Shown here: one piece after another, positions 16,893-26,201 of the stretch | How positions within the stretch are numbered: the stretch's first letter is position 1 | How the letters are laid out: each line of letters starts with the position of its first letter | Source of the DNA: Acidobacteriota bacterium | GTDB lineage: Bacteria > Acidobacteriota > Thermoanaerobaculia > Gp7-AA8 | Direction of reading: 5' to 3' | DNA length: 64,000 nucleotides | NCBI GenBank assembly: GCA_019244185.1 | Contig: JAFATB010000019.1 | Location: forward strand, 186,001-250,000 | Translations under genes and position numbers: made by a program | The notes under the pieces: generated by a model | Database searches by the model: none | Told to the model about the DNA's origin: nothing | Seen by the model: the letters and a program-made list of their open reading frames with translations, nothing else

Positions 16893-18125
16893 TCACCGCA
16901 CGACGATCTGCACACTCGCCGTTGCCGGCCCGCACGGCGTGTCGACGGTGAGGGTCACCGTGTCCGTCCCGGCATGCGTCGCCGTGTAGGTGTGCCGCGT
17001 CTCGGGTGGCGAATGCACCGGCCCGCCGAGAGCGTTGCCGAGCGACGATGCGACGCTTCCCACTTCGCCGTGCCGCTCCTGCGTCGTGTAGGAGACGTAT
17101 GTGCTTTCGCCGACCGCAAGCGACGCCTTGCCCGCCGTGAACGATTCGATGAGCGGCTTCGCGCAGGTCCACACCGTCTCGGGTCCGCCGATCCCGGCGG
17201 AGCCGCACGCACTGTCGCCGTAGAAGGTGATGTTTGCTTCGCCGGCGCGCGCCGGCGTGTACACGACCTCGATCTCGCCGTTCGCCGAGCGCGCGCCGGC
17301 CGCGGGCGTGACCGTCCCATTATCCGTCTCCACCCACCATCGCGTGATCGAGGAACCTGCGAGGAAGAGCCAGCGTTGCTGCTGGCCGACTGCAACGCGG
17401 CCGTTCGCCTGCCCGATGTCGACGGCCGGCGCCTCGCCGATGCAGCGGGCGATCGGCAGCGTCATCGAGCTCGCGCCGCAGCGGCCGGTCACCGTGAGGA
17501 CCGGCTCGGCCGGAAGGGAAGGGAAGTAGACGCGCGCGCTGCCGCCGAACGCGCTCGACCCGGCGAGCGCGTCCCGGAAGGGCTGCGCGCCCTCGATCGA
17601 CCAGAACGAGCCGTGCTCATAGCTGAACTGGAGCGTCGTAAAGGTGAAGGGCGCGAGCGCCCCGTGTTCCGCCCCGAAGCTATTAATGATCGGCGGTGGC
17701 TCGATCGGCACTGCTGCCGTCGTCTCAGGCCCGATGTCGCAGGTGGTCGCGATCGCCGAAGCGTCATGTTCGCGCGCGCAGTGACCACCATCGCCCCCGA
17801 GGAGGGGAGGTCGCACGCCACGTCGCGGATGTGGACGCGGGCGTTCGGCTCCGAGGCTTGCCACGAGACACGGACCGGCTCCCCGTCGCAGGCGGAGCCT
17901 TCGAACGTCAGCCGCACCGTGGGCTTCGAGGTGCAGGCTGAGCCGCCGAAGCGCACGGCGCGGCGTCGCACGAGCGGCCGTGTGAGCGGGTAGCAGGCGG
18001 TGGTGTCGGCCGGCGCCGCCACCTGCTGGATCTCCTCGGGCGGCGTCTGAGCGTGGGAGGCCACCGGGGCGAAGAGAAGTGTCAGCAGGCCGATGGCTCG
18101 TGCGCGGCGGGCGATGCTTCGCCAT
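16893..18125 (-). pseudogene. Exported beta-rich surface protein, disrupted reading frame
   Basis: Two frames share one protein. The proximal part (about 18112 to 17780) encodes a hydrophobic signal RAIGLLTLLFAPVASHAQ and a Cys-containing beta-rich domain. From about 17770 the coding frame changes by one base and continues as Ig-like beta strands to 16893, ending with HAGTDTVTLTV-type repeats. The ATG at 18125 lies in the distal frame, so a second disruption or a non-ATG start is needed. Joined, the product would be ~400 residues, secreted. A short homologous scrap lies at 31818-31907. Confidence 0.6.
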
Positions 18126-18166
18126 ACTGAGACTGCTCCCGCCTTCTTCCTTCCGGTCTCTCGAAA

Positions 18167-18808
18167 ATGCAGAAAAGCGTCAAACTCACCGGCCTCGTGT
18201 CGGCAGAACGAAACGTCCCGACCACGCGCCCATCTGGCGTGCGCTACGTATCGAAAGAGGAGGTCGAACAGTTCTTCGCCGCGATCCCGAGGGAGAACCT
18301 TCGAGATCGGCTGCTGTTCGACCTCATCTACCGTCACGGGCTGCGACGTCGCGAAGTCGCGCTCATCAGCGTGGACGACGTCTCGCTCCGCCACAGGTCC
18401 ATCTGGATCAGCCGAGTGAAGCAAGGGATCCCAGGCATGTACCGGCTACATCCGAAGACGATCGCGCTGCTGCGCGACTACCTGCCGACGCGGCACGTCG
18501 GCAACGGCCGGTTTCTCTTTCAGAGCACGAGGCGACCGGGTGCCGCGATCTCACCCTCGATGATCTACTACCTGTTCCGGCGCTATGCGACGGCGGCCAA
18601 CCTGCCGGAGGGCCGGCGGAACGTGCACGTCTTCCGGCACAGCATCGCCGTGCATTTCATGAACGAAGGCATCGACTCGGCAGACGTGAAGGACTGGCTC
18701 GGCCATCGGAGCATCTCCTCCACGATGATCTACGCCCAAGTAACGAATAAGCGGCGAGACGCGACCTACCAGCGCGTGCGCTCGTCGAAGGAGATCGCGA
18801 GGACATGA
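18167..18808 (+). CDS. Short tyrosine recombinase
   Basis: A 213-residue protein: R60 in HGLRRREV, H154-R157-H158 in HVFRH, H180 in LGHRS and Y189. There is only a ~30-residue N-terminal arm, so it is again FimB/FimE-sized. A 30-bp palindrome starts 4 bp after the stop. The same half-site sequence (GAAAAGCGTCAAACT) occurs at its own 5' end. It is divergent from the surface-protein remnant. It lies at the left boundary of the 19.4-35.3 kb cargo, so it may have mediated cargo capture (inference). Confidence 0.9.
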   Translation: MQKSVKLTGLVSAERNVPTTRPSGVRYVSKEEVEQFFAAIPRENLRDRLLFDLIYRHGLRRREVALISVDDVSLRHRSIWISRVKQGIPGMYRLHPKTIALLRDYLPTRHVGNGRFLFQSTRRPGAAISPSMIYYLFRRYATAANLPEGRRNVHVFRHSIAVHFMNEGIDSADVKDWLGHRSISSTMIYAQVTNKRRDATYQRVRSSKEIART

Positions 18809-18812
18809 CGGC

Positions 18813-18842
18813 CATTCACGCTTTTCTGCAAAAGCGTCAATG
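18813..18842 (+). repeat. Palindrome immediately after the recombinase gene
   Basis: CATTCACGCTTTT (18813-18825) and AAAAGCGTCAATG (18830-18842) are inverted repeats matching at 12 of 13 positions around CTGC. The geometry (11-13 bp arms, 4-nt centre, directly after a short recombinase gene) is the same as at 11767 and 14343. Candidate recombination core site; it could also act as a terminator. Confidence 0.6.
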
Positions 18843-19393
18843 CTGCCCTTCGGCAGACAGCTCATTTCGCGTTCATTTCAGACGATGGAACGCCGCTTAC
18901 GTTACCAAGCCGACCCAGTCCGTTGGTCGTCCCAGAACAACCAACACGAGGGAACTCGATGTCCATCTTTAAAGTGGACAGCATGCGTTCGGTCTAGCGT
19001 GATCTGCTAACGCCGCGTGCGGCTTCGGGGAATCCTGAGTTGCCGGCGACTTGTCACCCGTCCGCGTCCGTCCGGTCACGACTATCCCCGTTTCGCCAAG
19101 CGGCGCGGGGGCTACCCTCGCACGCTCGCGATTGCAGCCTTGGTGCGCGGCATCGTGCTCGGGCTCATCGGCGTTAGGAATACGGCAGAATGCGAGGACA
19201 CGGCGAGTCATCAGAACTCGCCGACGCGGCTATCCGCTGGGGAACCTTGAATCTTGCCGTTTTTCAGTCGAGGGGTAGGGAATTTTCTCTCCAGGTCACT
19301 CCCCTTAGTGGCTCGAGCTACCACAAATGATGATATCCCTCACTCGACAGGCAGAGAGCTGGCGAGGAGGGTGCTGCCGTGAAGGAGTACCTG
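18843..19393. other. Intergenic region ahead of the transporter/sulfotransferase cluster
   Basis: No convincing gene in 550 bp. CTGCC and GGCAG (about 18843-18857) form a small TTC-loop hairpin. The last 100 bp probably hold the promoter of the seven-gene operon; no clear -35/-10 pair and no riboswitch class I know was recognised. AGGAGGG seven bases before GTG 19379 and AAGGAG before ATG 19394 give two possible starts for the next gene. Confidence 0.5.
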
Positions 19394-20392
19394 ATGAATC
19401 ATCCTCGGCGTCCAAGTGCGTTGTTCACCATAATGTTACTGCTCCTCGCTAGCTGCGCGAAAGATGAGGGACGCACAACTTCAGCGGCCCCCGCAGCGCG
19501 CGCATCTCTTCGGGTTGCTGTGAATCCGGTGCCGCAGTCCGCGCTTGTGATCATCGCCGCAGAGCGCGGCTACTTTGCACGCGAAAACCTCGACGTCACC
19601 GTCAGCCGTTTCCCTACGGGCAAGCTCGCCTTTGACGCGGTGCTCGGAGGGGCGGCCGATGTTGCGACGGTCGCCGACGTCCCAATCATGTACGCGCTCA
19701 TGTCCGGGCAGGCGCCAGCAGTACTCGCGACAATCGAACGATCTGGGAAAAGCGTCAAACTGCTCGCCCGCAAGGACGCCGCAATCGCGTCTCCTGCGGA
19801 CCTTCGCGGCAAGAAGGTCGGTACGTTCAAGGGTAGCAGCGGGGAATTCTTTCTCGACGCGCTGTTGGCCAAGCACCACGTACCATCCGCCGAAGTGGCG
19901 ATCGTACATTTACAGCCACCGGACCTAGTGACGGCGATCACCAGAAAGGACGTCGCGGCTATTAGTATCTTCGAACCCCATATCCACAACGCGGCTACAG
20001 TTCTCGGATCGAACGCGTTGGTGGTCGAGGACCCGTCGGTCTACACCGAAATCTTCAATGTCGCGACGACAGAAAAGGCCCTCGCCGCTCGGCAAGACGC
20101 CTTTGTCTCGTTCCTACGCGCTCTGCAGCGAGCCGCGGACGACATCAGGCGGGATCCGAATGGCGCGCAGGCGAGCGTCGCTCGATTCACCCAGCTTGAC
20201 CCAAATGTGCTGCGTGAAATTTGGCCGATGTTTCAGTTCACCATCACGACCGATCGTGTGCTCCCCGATCTACTACGACGCGAAGCGGATTTCGCCGTGC
20301 GTTCTGGGTCGCTGCCAGCGCCGAGCTCGGAACCACAGTTCGAACGTGTGCTCAAACCTGAAGTTCTTAGTAAGGCAACCGCTACGCCATGA
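19394..20392 (+). CDS. ABC transporter substrate-binding lipoprotein, NrtA/SsuA/TauA type
   Basis: A 332-residue protein with a lipoprotein signal (hydrophobic run then LLASC, Cys21). The mature part has the layout of nitrate/sulfonate/taurine-type binding proteins: LRVAVNPVPQSALVIIAAERGYFARENLDVTV, then GAADVATVADVP and DLRGKKVGTFKGSSGEF. It would capture a small solute outside the inner membrane. First gene of a seven-gene same-strand run. The start is ATG 19394 with AAGGAG (GTG 19379 is also possible). Ligand unknown. Confidence 0.88.
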   Translation: MNHPRRPSALFTIMLLLLASCAKDEGRTTSAAPAARASLRVAVNPVPQSALVIIAAERGYFARENLDVTVSRFPTGKLAFDAVLGGAADVATVADVPIMYALMSGQAPAVLATIERSGKSVKLLARKDAAIASPADLRGKKVGTFKGSSGEFFLDALLAKHHVPSAEVAIVHLQPPDLVTAITRKDVAAISIFEPHIHNAATVLGSNALVVEDPSVYTEIFNVATTEKALAARQDAFVSFLRALQRAADDIRRDPNGAQASVARFTQLDPNVLREIWPMFQFTITTDRVLPDLLRREADFAVRSGSLPAPSSEPQFERVLKPEVLSKATATP

Positions 20393-20427
20393 CCGCCGAC
20401 CCCATTACGCGATAGAAAGTTCACGCA

Positions 20428-22812
20428 ATGGCAAACAACGGCACCGAAGGCGTTCTGAGAGATCTTCTACAAGATCTTCAGCAACGGCGCGACGGCAGTT
20501 TTTCAGAGAACCTCCAACGCCTCTTTACGCATGACGTCTTGTCTCAGCTTGCACCGCAAACCGACTTGAAAGCCGTTCTGAAATCCGCGTCGCCAGCCGA
20601 GGTGTCCGCTCGCGAACTCCAGGCCACCCGTGCCGATGACGGGAACCGATCGAATGATGCTGCCACCCTTCTCGCCCGAAATGCTTCGCCGGGCGCGTCA
20701 TCCACACCGGCTCGCGGCAAAAAGAGGCGTGGCAACGAGGGCACTCATGGCGTGTCTCAACCCGCTGTTTCGCCTTCAGCCATGAAGGCGCAGGTTCCGA
20801 AGGATGAAGAGGTGCTTCGTGACCCAGCTGCTCCATCGCCCACAATCATCGTCTCGGCATTTCATTACGTGAGCCAAACACTTGGAAAGTGGTTTCGGGT
20901 CATCCTTGAGCCCGAGCTTTTGAACGAGAGCGGCATACAGCCCCTAGAGCTGTCCCAGCACGAATACGCGTACGACGAAGCACCACAACGATTGAACATT
21001 CCTGTCTGGAAAACGGTGCGCGAGCCGCTCTGGATCCAATTCGGCGGCGAAGAGCAATCGCCATTCCCCGACTCTGATCGATACCTATACGTCTCCGCTG
21101 AGGAAAAGAGACTTCTAAACGAACTGCTTGAGAACTACGTTGAGGGCCGTCGCTTCTACCGGTTTATCCTCGGCCTCGGGAAGCTTGAGAATCTTGCAAC
21201 GGCGTCCGTTGACCGCATGGCTGGCGTTCTTGAGAAGCTTTACAAGCTCATGCCACCCGAACGACCGATCGCAGCCCCGGACATTTTTGACAGAGATGAA
21301 AAGAACGCCGTATGGCGCGCCTTCGTCTTTTCCTTTTTCCTATCGATTCGTGCACGGTCCCCGGAGGTTCATGTCCTTGTCGTTCCGTGCTGTTTCGATG
21401 GTTCCAGCATGCTTGAACGTGATCTACCCCAGCTCGGCACATTTGTCGGAGCGTATGTCGGCAAGCCGTCACAACAAACCATCGACTCGATTAGCAGAGT
21501 CTTCTCGCCAATTGTTCGCGCTCTTGCGCTTCGCGAACTAAACGCTCTTCAAGTGGCGAATGGTCGCGACATCGTAGGGATTGAGGATGTCATTCGAAGC
21601 TGCGCATACCTCGATAAGCGCGTACAAGAGGACGTCAACCAATATCGCGGCTGGCTGAAGAAAAATCTGCAGCCACTATTATATGGCAGGGGTGAGGACG
21701 AGTGGCCGGACTTGGATGTATTCCGGATGACGGGCGGGGATGAACGCATGCTTCAGCTCTTTGACCGCATCGCCTCGGCCGCCCGCGACGGCGTCGGCAA
21801 AGACGGACTGACCAAGGGAAGAACCTTTTTCTTTAGTTCTGAGCCAGGCTGCGGCAAAGAAAACATCGCGACCCTTTGCCATCTCCTTAGCCCCCGAGTA
21901 CTAAACGGAGATGGCGGCGAAAACACCCAGCATTTCACGGCGGCGTCAGCCATCGCGGGAGGTGAGAAATATGGACCGGCAATGCTAGCGACTGAAGTGC
22001 AGGCCAAGATCCACTTAGCCGCAATACAGGATCCTGAATGGCTCCGTCTCCGGTCATCGGCCTCCGCGGAGCTTCTCAATGCGGTTAAAATTTCGAAGGG
22101 CGATGCCCCCACGGCGAAAGCGGTCCTTGAGCTCCTCAGAAGCGCGCCGCTGTTTAATTACGATGCCTTCAATACGAGCCTGCTCAATCAGCGGAACTTC
22201 GCAGAGCTGATGTTCGGCTCAAGCGAGAAGCCGGGCGTCCTTTTTCGGATACATGAATTGTCGGGCACTGTTTTCCTGGATGAAATCAACACAACAGAAC
22301 CCGGAATAGCAAACAATCTGTTGCGTGTGCTTGATAAGCCGCATCAGATCCCGGTAAAAAAAGGCGATATCTACCGCGACGAGACGATCAACATTCAGAT
22401 CGTTTTCGGCTCGAATCGCACGGCGGAGGAATTGCTCGCAGATGGCTTCAATTCCGCCGTGGTGTTCCGTCTGGCGGCGCGGCCCTTCCGTATTCCGCCA
22501 CTCCGCGAGCGCAAGAATGACATCGCGATCTTTGTTAATCACCACCTGTTGAAGCGGCGGGATGACAATCGGGAAAAGCTTGGAAACCTGAGTCGTATCT
22601 CACTGAATGGCCTTCGTCTGATCTGCGAGCTTCCGTGGGCTGATAACTACCGAGGATTGCGAGCGTTCCTGGACGACTTGATCGAAGAGCGGCTGCGGCG
22701 CGAGGTGCGCGACGCGGAGATCACCTTCGACGACGTAATTCGGGCGATTTCCAGACGTGAGGCAATGCGCGTCACGCCAACCCCAGTGAAGGCCGTTCGA
22801 CTGTCAGCGTGA
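20428..22812 (+). CDS. AAA+ ATPase of the sigma-54-activator clade lacking GAFTGA, with large novel N-terminal region
   Basis: A 794-residue protein. Residues ~465-760 are an AAA+ domain most like bacterial enhancer-binding proteins: Walker A SEPGCGKEN (~471-479), Walker B GTVFLDEIN (~613-621), the sensor/arginine-finger block RLAARPFRIPPLRERKNDI (~681-699) and an alpha-helical lid. The loop that should hold GAFTGA between ELMFG and the Walker B strand is shortened and carries no such motif, so sigma-54 contact is unlikely. There is no C-terminal Fis-type HTH. Residues 1-450 match nothing I know; the first ~130 look disordered. It lies between binding-protein and methyltransferase genes of one operon. 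Possibly a remodelling ATPase or a ligand-gated switch for the cluster. Confidence 0.8.
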   Translation: MANNGTEGVLRDLLQDLQQRRDGSFSENLQRLFTHDVLSQLAPQTDLKAVLKSASPAEVSARELQATRADDGNRSNDAATLLARNASPGASSTPARGKKRRGNEGTHGVSQPAVSPSAMKAQVPKDEEVLRDPAAPSPTIIVSAFHYVSQTLGKWFRVILEPELLNESGIQPLELSQHEYAYDEAPQRLNIPVWKTVREPLWIQFGGEEQSPFPDSDRYLYVSAEEKRLLNELLENYVEGRRFYRFILGLGKLENLATASVDRMAGVLEKLYKLMPPERPIAAPDIFDRDEKNAVWRAFVFSFFLSIRARSPEVHVLVVPCCFDGSSMLERDLPQLGTFVGAYVGKPSQQTIDSISRVFSPIVRALALRELNALQVANGRDIVGIEDVIRSCAYLDKRVQEDVNQYRGWLKKNLQPLLYGRGEDEWPDLDVFRMTGGDERMLQLFDRIASAARDGVGKDGLTKGRTFFFSSEPGCGKENIATLCHLLSPRVLNGDGGENTQHFTAASAIAGGEKYGPAMLATEVQAKIHLAAIQDPEWLRLRSSASAELLNAVKISKGDAPTAKAVLELLRSAPLFNYDAFNTSLLNQRNFAELMFGSSEKPGVLFRIHELSGTVFLDEINTTEPGIANNLLRVLDKPHQIPVKKGDIYRDETINIQIVFGSNRTAEELLADGFNSAVVFRLAARPFRIPPLRERKNDIAIFVNHHLLKRRDDNREKLGNLSRISLNGLRLICELPWADNYRGLRAFLDDLIEERLRREVRDAEITFDDVIRAISRREAMRVTPTPVKAVRLSA

Positions 22813-22855
22813 GTGGCGCGCTGGTACCGTGTCTCGCGAACCACTAACATTTGCC

Positions 22856-23794
22856 ATGCGATCAACCGAGACCACGACCATCTCCGCACCATGGCCCCCT
22901 GACGATCGTCCGGTGGCCGTCACGCGTTTCAACGGCCTCGACATCGAGTCCGATGGTCCGAGCTGTGTGGCTCAAGACCGGGTGTTCCCGCTGTTCGACG
23001 ATGAGTCGCTGCTCCTGGCAGCTGCCCTGGACCCGGCGCCTGATACGTCCGTTCTCGACGTCGGAACTGGATCGGGCATCTTGGCGCTCGCCGCAGCGCA
23101 GCGCGGCGCGACTGTCCTCGCGACGGATGTGAACCCACGGGCGATCGCCTGCGCCCGCCACAACACCGACGCGAATGGCTTTGCCAACTCCATTAAGATC
23201 CTTCACGCTGATGTCTACACGGGTTTGGACCGTGGCAAGCTCGACCTCATCGTGGCAAACCCTCCTTTTCTGCCTACACCGCCTGAGCTCGAGCTTCTGC
23301 TGACCAGCGGCGGTGGTCCATACGGCACACGGATCGTATCGCCGCTGATCGCCGACGCGCGCGCGATGTTACGGGACGGCGGCCGCTTCGTCTGCCTTGC
23401 CGTCAGCTTCGGGTCACCGGGCAGTTCGGTTGCGCAGCAGCTCGTCGAGAGCGCCTTCTCCGATGGGGATGACGTGCGTGTGCGGGACATCTACGGCTCT
23501 TCGATCTCCGTCGATCGCCTACTGGACCTCTACGCGCGGTGGCATTCAATAACCTCTTGGCGTCGAATGTTGGCCGACCATGGCCTCACGGAGTTGCACT
23601 ATGTCCTCATCGAGGCCAGCAAGGCCACGCCGCTGCCGGCTCCGCGGGCGGTGCAACTTCCCCCCGAGTCGACGTTTGCAGGTTCATGGGATGCGCGATT
23701 TCGCCGCTATGAGGCGTGGTTTAGCGCACTCGATTGCACGGTGTGGGTTCCGCGATCGCGCGGAGAGGCAGACGCTCTTCCGCATTACTTATGA
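22856..23794 (+). CDS. Class I SAM-dependent methyltransferase with NPPF motif
   Basis: A 312-residue protein from ATG 22856. Motif I VLDVGTGSG (66-74), an acidic end of strand 2 (ATDVNPRA) and IVANPPFLP (~132-140) place it with the MTS/PrmC-like methyltransferases. The NPP(F/Y) motif positions an amide or exocyclic nitrogen for methylation. The C-terminal ~120 residues are extra and not recognised. The acceptor may be a protein glutamine, a nucleic acid base or a small guanidine/amide; context gives no proof. Its stop overlaps the permease start (ATGA), so the two are co-translated. Confidence 0.82.
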   Translation: MRSTETTTISAPWPPDDRPVAVTRFNGLDIESDGPSCVAQDRVFPLFDDESLLLAAALDPAPDTSVLDVGTGSGILALAAAQRGATVLATDVNPRAIACARHNTDANGFANSIKILHADVYTGLDRGKLDLIVANPPFLPTPPELELLLTSGGGPYGTRIVSPLIADARAMLRDGGRFVCLAVSFGSPGSSVAQQLVESAFSDGDDVRVRDIYGSSISVDRLLDLYARWHSITSWRRMLADHGLTELHYVLIEASKATPLPAPRAVQLPPESTFAGSWDARFRRYEAWFSALDCTVWVPRSRGEADALPHYL

Positions 23795-24561
23795 ACAATT
23801 TGCGAGGCCGTCTCGGCGGCATGCTGACGTGGATCGCCGTCGTGCTCGTCTGGCACTTCGTGGCGGTCCATAGCAATGCCGGCCCGCTCTTCCCGCCGCC
23901 TGCGACTGTGCTCAAGGCATTCATCCTGTGGCTGCGTAGCGGTGATTTGGTTCAGGACGTTGCCGCAAGCTGCGGTCGGGTCACGCTCGGATGGCTGATT
24001 GGAACCGGAGTTGGACTTCTTGTTGGGCTCATTACAGGTGTGTGGTCGGTCGGCGATCGGACCATCGGCTCCGTACTCAACACGCTTCGTGCATTGCCGC
24101 CTGTCGCGCTCGTTCCGCTTGCGATTCTCTGGTTCGGTATTTCCGAAGTGTCCAAGATCGCGATCGTAGGATGGGGCGCCTTCTTCCCCGTCTGGTTAAA
24201 CACGCATATCGGAATCCGGGACATTGACCGAACCGTCGTGTGGGCTGCGCGGAGCCTCGGCGCGCGCGGTTCTTCGCTGCTCTTTCGCGTGATCTTGCCG
24301 GCGGCCCTGCCGCAAGTCGTAGCGGGAGTACGGCTGGCGATTGGCATCGCGTATGTCTGTGTCTTTGTGGCGGAACTGGCCGGAGCATCGCGCGGGCTCG
24401 GCTTCCGGATTGCGACGGCGCACCTGACGTTCCGTGCGGATCTGATGCTAGCTGGCTTAGCCGTCCTCGGATTCTTTGGCTACGCATCGGATCGCGTGTT
24501 CGTTCTAGGCACGGGATACCTGATGCCGTGGACACGAAGCAGCGTGGCTGGCAATGGGTGA
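23791..24561 (+). CDS. ABC transporter permease, SsuC/NrtB type
   Basis: A 256-residue inner-membrane protein with about six hydrophobic segments. The BPD-transport permease loop is visible: AARSLGARGSSLLFRVILPAALPQVVAGVRLAIG-type sequence, the EAA motif that docks to the ATPase. Length and order of segments match SsuC/TauC/NrtB. The start ATG overlaps the methyltransferase stop, and the gene overlaps the ATPase gene by 8 bp. It forms the membrane channel for the solute bound by the 19394 product. Confidence 0.9.
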   Translation: MNNLRGRLGGMLTWIAVVLVWHFVAVHSNAGPLFPPPATVLKAFILWLRSGDLVQDVAASCGRVTLGWLIGTGVGLLVGLITGVWSVGDRTIGSVLNTLRALPPVALVPLAILWFGISEVSKIAIVGWGAFFPVWLNTHIGIRDIDRTVVWAARSLGARGSSLLFRVILPAALPQVVAGVRLAIGIAYVCVFVAELAGASRGLGFRIATAHLTFRADLMLAGLAVLGFFGYASDRVFVLGTGYLMPWTRSSVAGNG

Positions 24562-26179
24562 AATCCCCCTGAATGCCTCACCACAAGCGCCGTTTGTTGT
24601 CCTCGATCGGCTGACGGTGGAGTATCGAAGGCACGGCGATAACCACGCGACCGCCGCCGTCCAGGACCTGAGCCTCTCCGTTCAGGAAAAGGAGTTCGTG
24701 GCCGTGGTCGGCCCAAGTGGATGTGGGAAATCGACCCTTATCCACACGCTCGCCGGCTTCGTTCCGCCGACGCGTGGGACTGTCACCGTTGGGGGAGCCG
24801 TGATTCAGGGTCCCTCCCCGGACCGGGGTGTTCTTTTCCAGCGTTTGGGGTTGTTCCCATGGGCAACGGTGGCGGCCAACGTTCGGTTCGGTCTCGATTT
24901 TGGCGGGACGGTTGGCGACGGACGTGCGTCGGTTGCCGAACTGCTGCAGCGAGTTGGTCTGGAGTCGTTTGCAGACTTCTATCCTGCGCAACTCTCGGGT
25001 GGTATGGCGCAACGCGTGGCCATCGCTCGCGTGCTTGCGCCAGCACCACAGGTGCTCTTGCTGGACGAGCCGTTTGTTGCGCTCGACGCACAGACGCGGG
25101 ATGAAATGCATCAACTCCTCTTGCGCCTCCACGAGCGGAAACCCATGACGGTCATTCTCGTGACGCACGACGTCGAAGAAGCCGTTCTCCTCGCCGACCG
25201 TGTCATCGTTCTGAGCGCGCGCCCGGCTCACGTCGTGCAGGACGTCCCCGTCGACCTGGGGCGGCCCCGCGAGCGCGATATGGCGATGGATGAGCGCTTC
25301 ATCGCGAGCCGCATTGAGATTTCCGATGCACTCCGGGAGGAGGTCTTGAGAGCGCGCCTCCAAGCCCGCACGCGAACGCTCCGCGCAAAGGGACGCAGGG
25401 TCATCCGAGTAGGCGCAGTGCCCACGGCTGAATCAGCACCATTGACACAAATCCGTGCGACTGCACCGACGGACGACGTTCTCTACGAATTCTTTGAGTA
25501 CGATTCTGGCGCCGCCATTGTGCGAACGCTTCTCAGCGGTGAGTGTGACGTGGCCGTCTTGGGCGCTTGCCCAGTTCTTGCGGCGCTCCACGAAGAGGCT
25601 GCGCTCGTTGTGGTGCGCGATGGCGGCCATGTCAAGAGTGGCTTGGCCGCGGCTTTGGTCGCGACGCCGACGGTTGCTGGTCTCACGCCCGAAGAGCTTG
25701 CGGAACTGCCGATTGGCATCAACGGACGCGGATCAAACGCGGAGTACCTAACACGCGCTTTTTTCCGAGACATCCAGCGCGAGGTGTCGATGGTCGTGAA
25801 ACCGTTCGACCAGCTTCTGCGGGAACTTGAGAAGCGGCGATTGCAGCTCGCCGGCCTGCCTGCACCCTATCTCCAACGGGCCGTCACCGATCTAGGTTGC
25901 GCGGTTGTCTGCAACTTTGCCGAGCTGGTCAACCCATTGCAGATCGCTGTGGTCGTCTGCAGGCGAGAACTGGATGGGTTCCTCCTGCATCCATTCGTAC
26001 GACAGTGGGACATCGCGGTACGTGAGATGGCCGCGAAGCTCAATTATGACGGCGATGCTTCCGCAACGAGGTGGTCGAATGAGCAGCTCGCCGACCGGCT
26101 CGCGGTGCTTGACCATTTAGTCGTCGCACCTGCGTACGGGAACACACTGCGGGTGAGTGACTACGTGCGCCTCGAATAG
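24554..26179 (+). CDS. ABC ATPase fused to a substrate-binding-like domain (NrtC architecture)
   Basis: A 541-residue protein. Residues ~1-255 are an ABC ATPase: Walker A GPSGCGKST (~53-61), signature LSGGMAQRVAIAR, Walker B LLLDEPFVALD and switch VTHDVEEAV. Residues ~275-541 resemble the NMT1/NrtA-type binding fold (IRVGAVPTAES, then SGECDVAVLGACP). Cyanobacterial NrtC has this arrangement; there the C-terminal domain senses ligand and inhibits uptake. So this transporter is probably controlled by cytoplasmic solute (inference by architecture). It overlaps the permease gene by 8 bp. Confidence 0.9.
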   Translation: MGEIPLNASPQAPFVVLDRLTVEYRRHGDNHATAAVQDLSLSVQEKEFVAVVGPSGCGKSTLIHTLAGFVPPTRGTVTVGGAVIQGPSPDRGVLFQRLGLFPWATVAANVRFGLDFGGTVGDGRASVAELLQRVGLESFADFYPAQLSGGMAQRVAIARVLAPAPQVLLLDEPFVALDAQTRDEMHQLLLRLHERKPMTVILVTHDVEEAVLLADRVIVLSARPAHVVQDVPVDLGRPRERDMAMDERFIASRIEISDALREEVLRARLQARTRTLRAKGRRVIRVGAVPTAESAPLTQIRATAPTDDVLYEFFEYDSGAAIVRTLLSGECDVAVLGACPVLAALHEEAALVVVRDGGHVKSGLAAALVATPTVAGLTPEELAELPIGINGRGSNAEYLTRAFFRDIQREVSMVVKPFDQLLRELEKRRLQLAGLPAPYLQRAVTDLGCAVVCNFAELVNPLQIAVVVCRRELDGFLLHPFVRQWDIAVREMAAKLNYDGDASATRWSNEQLADRLAVLDHLVVAPAYGNTLRVSDYVRLE

Positions 26180-26201
26180 ACGATGGACGTGGGGACTCAC
26201 G

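Noticed and set aside
18167..18842. Integron-type attI/attC arrangement
   Set aside because: The recombinase lacks an evident IntI-specific insertion, and the palindrome does not show the GTTRRRY-type attC core ends.
19200..19393. Guanidine-type riboswitch ahead of the transporter/arginase-like cluster
   Set aside because: I looked for ykkC, mini-ykkC and type III conserved segments because of the arginase-type gene and found none.
20428..22812. Annotation as a sigma-54-dependent transcriptional activator
   Set aside because: The GAFTGA loop and a C-terminal DNA-binding domain are missing.
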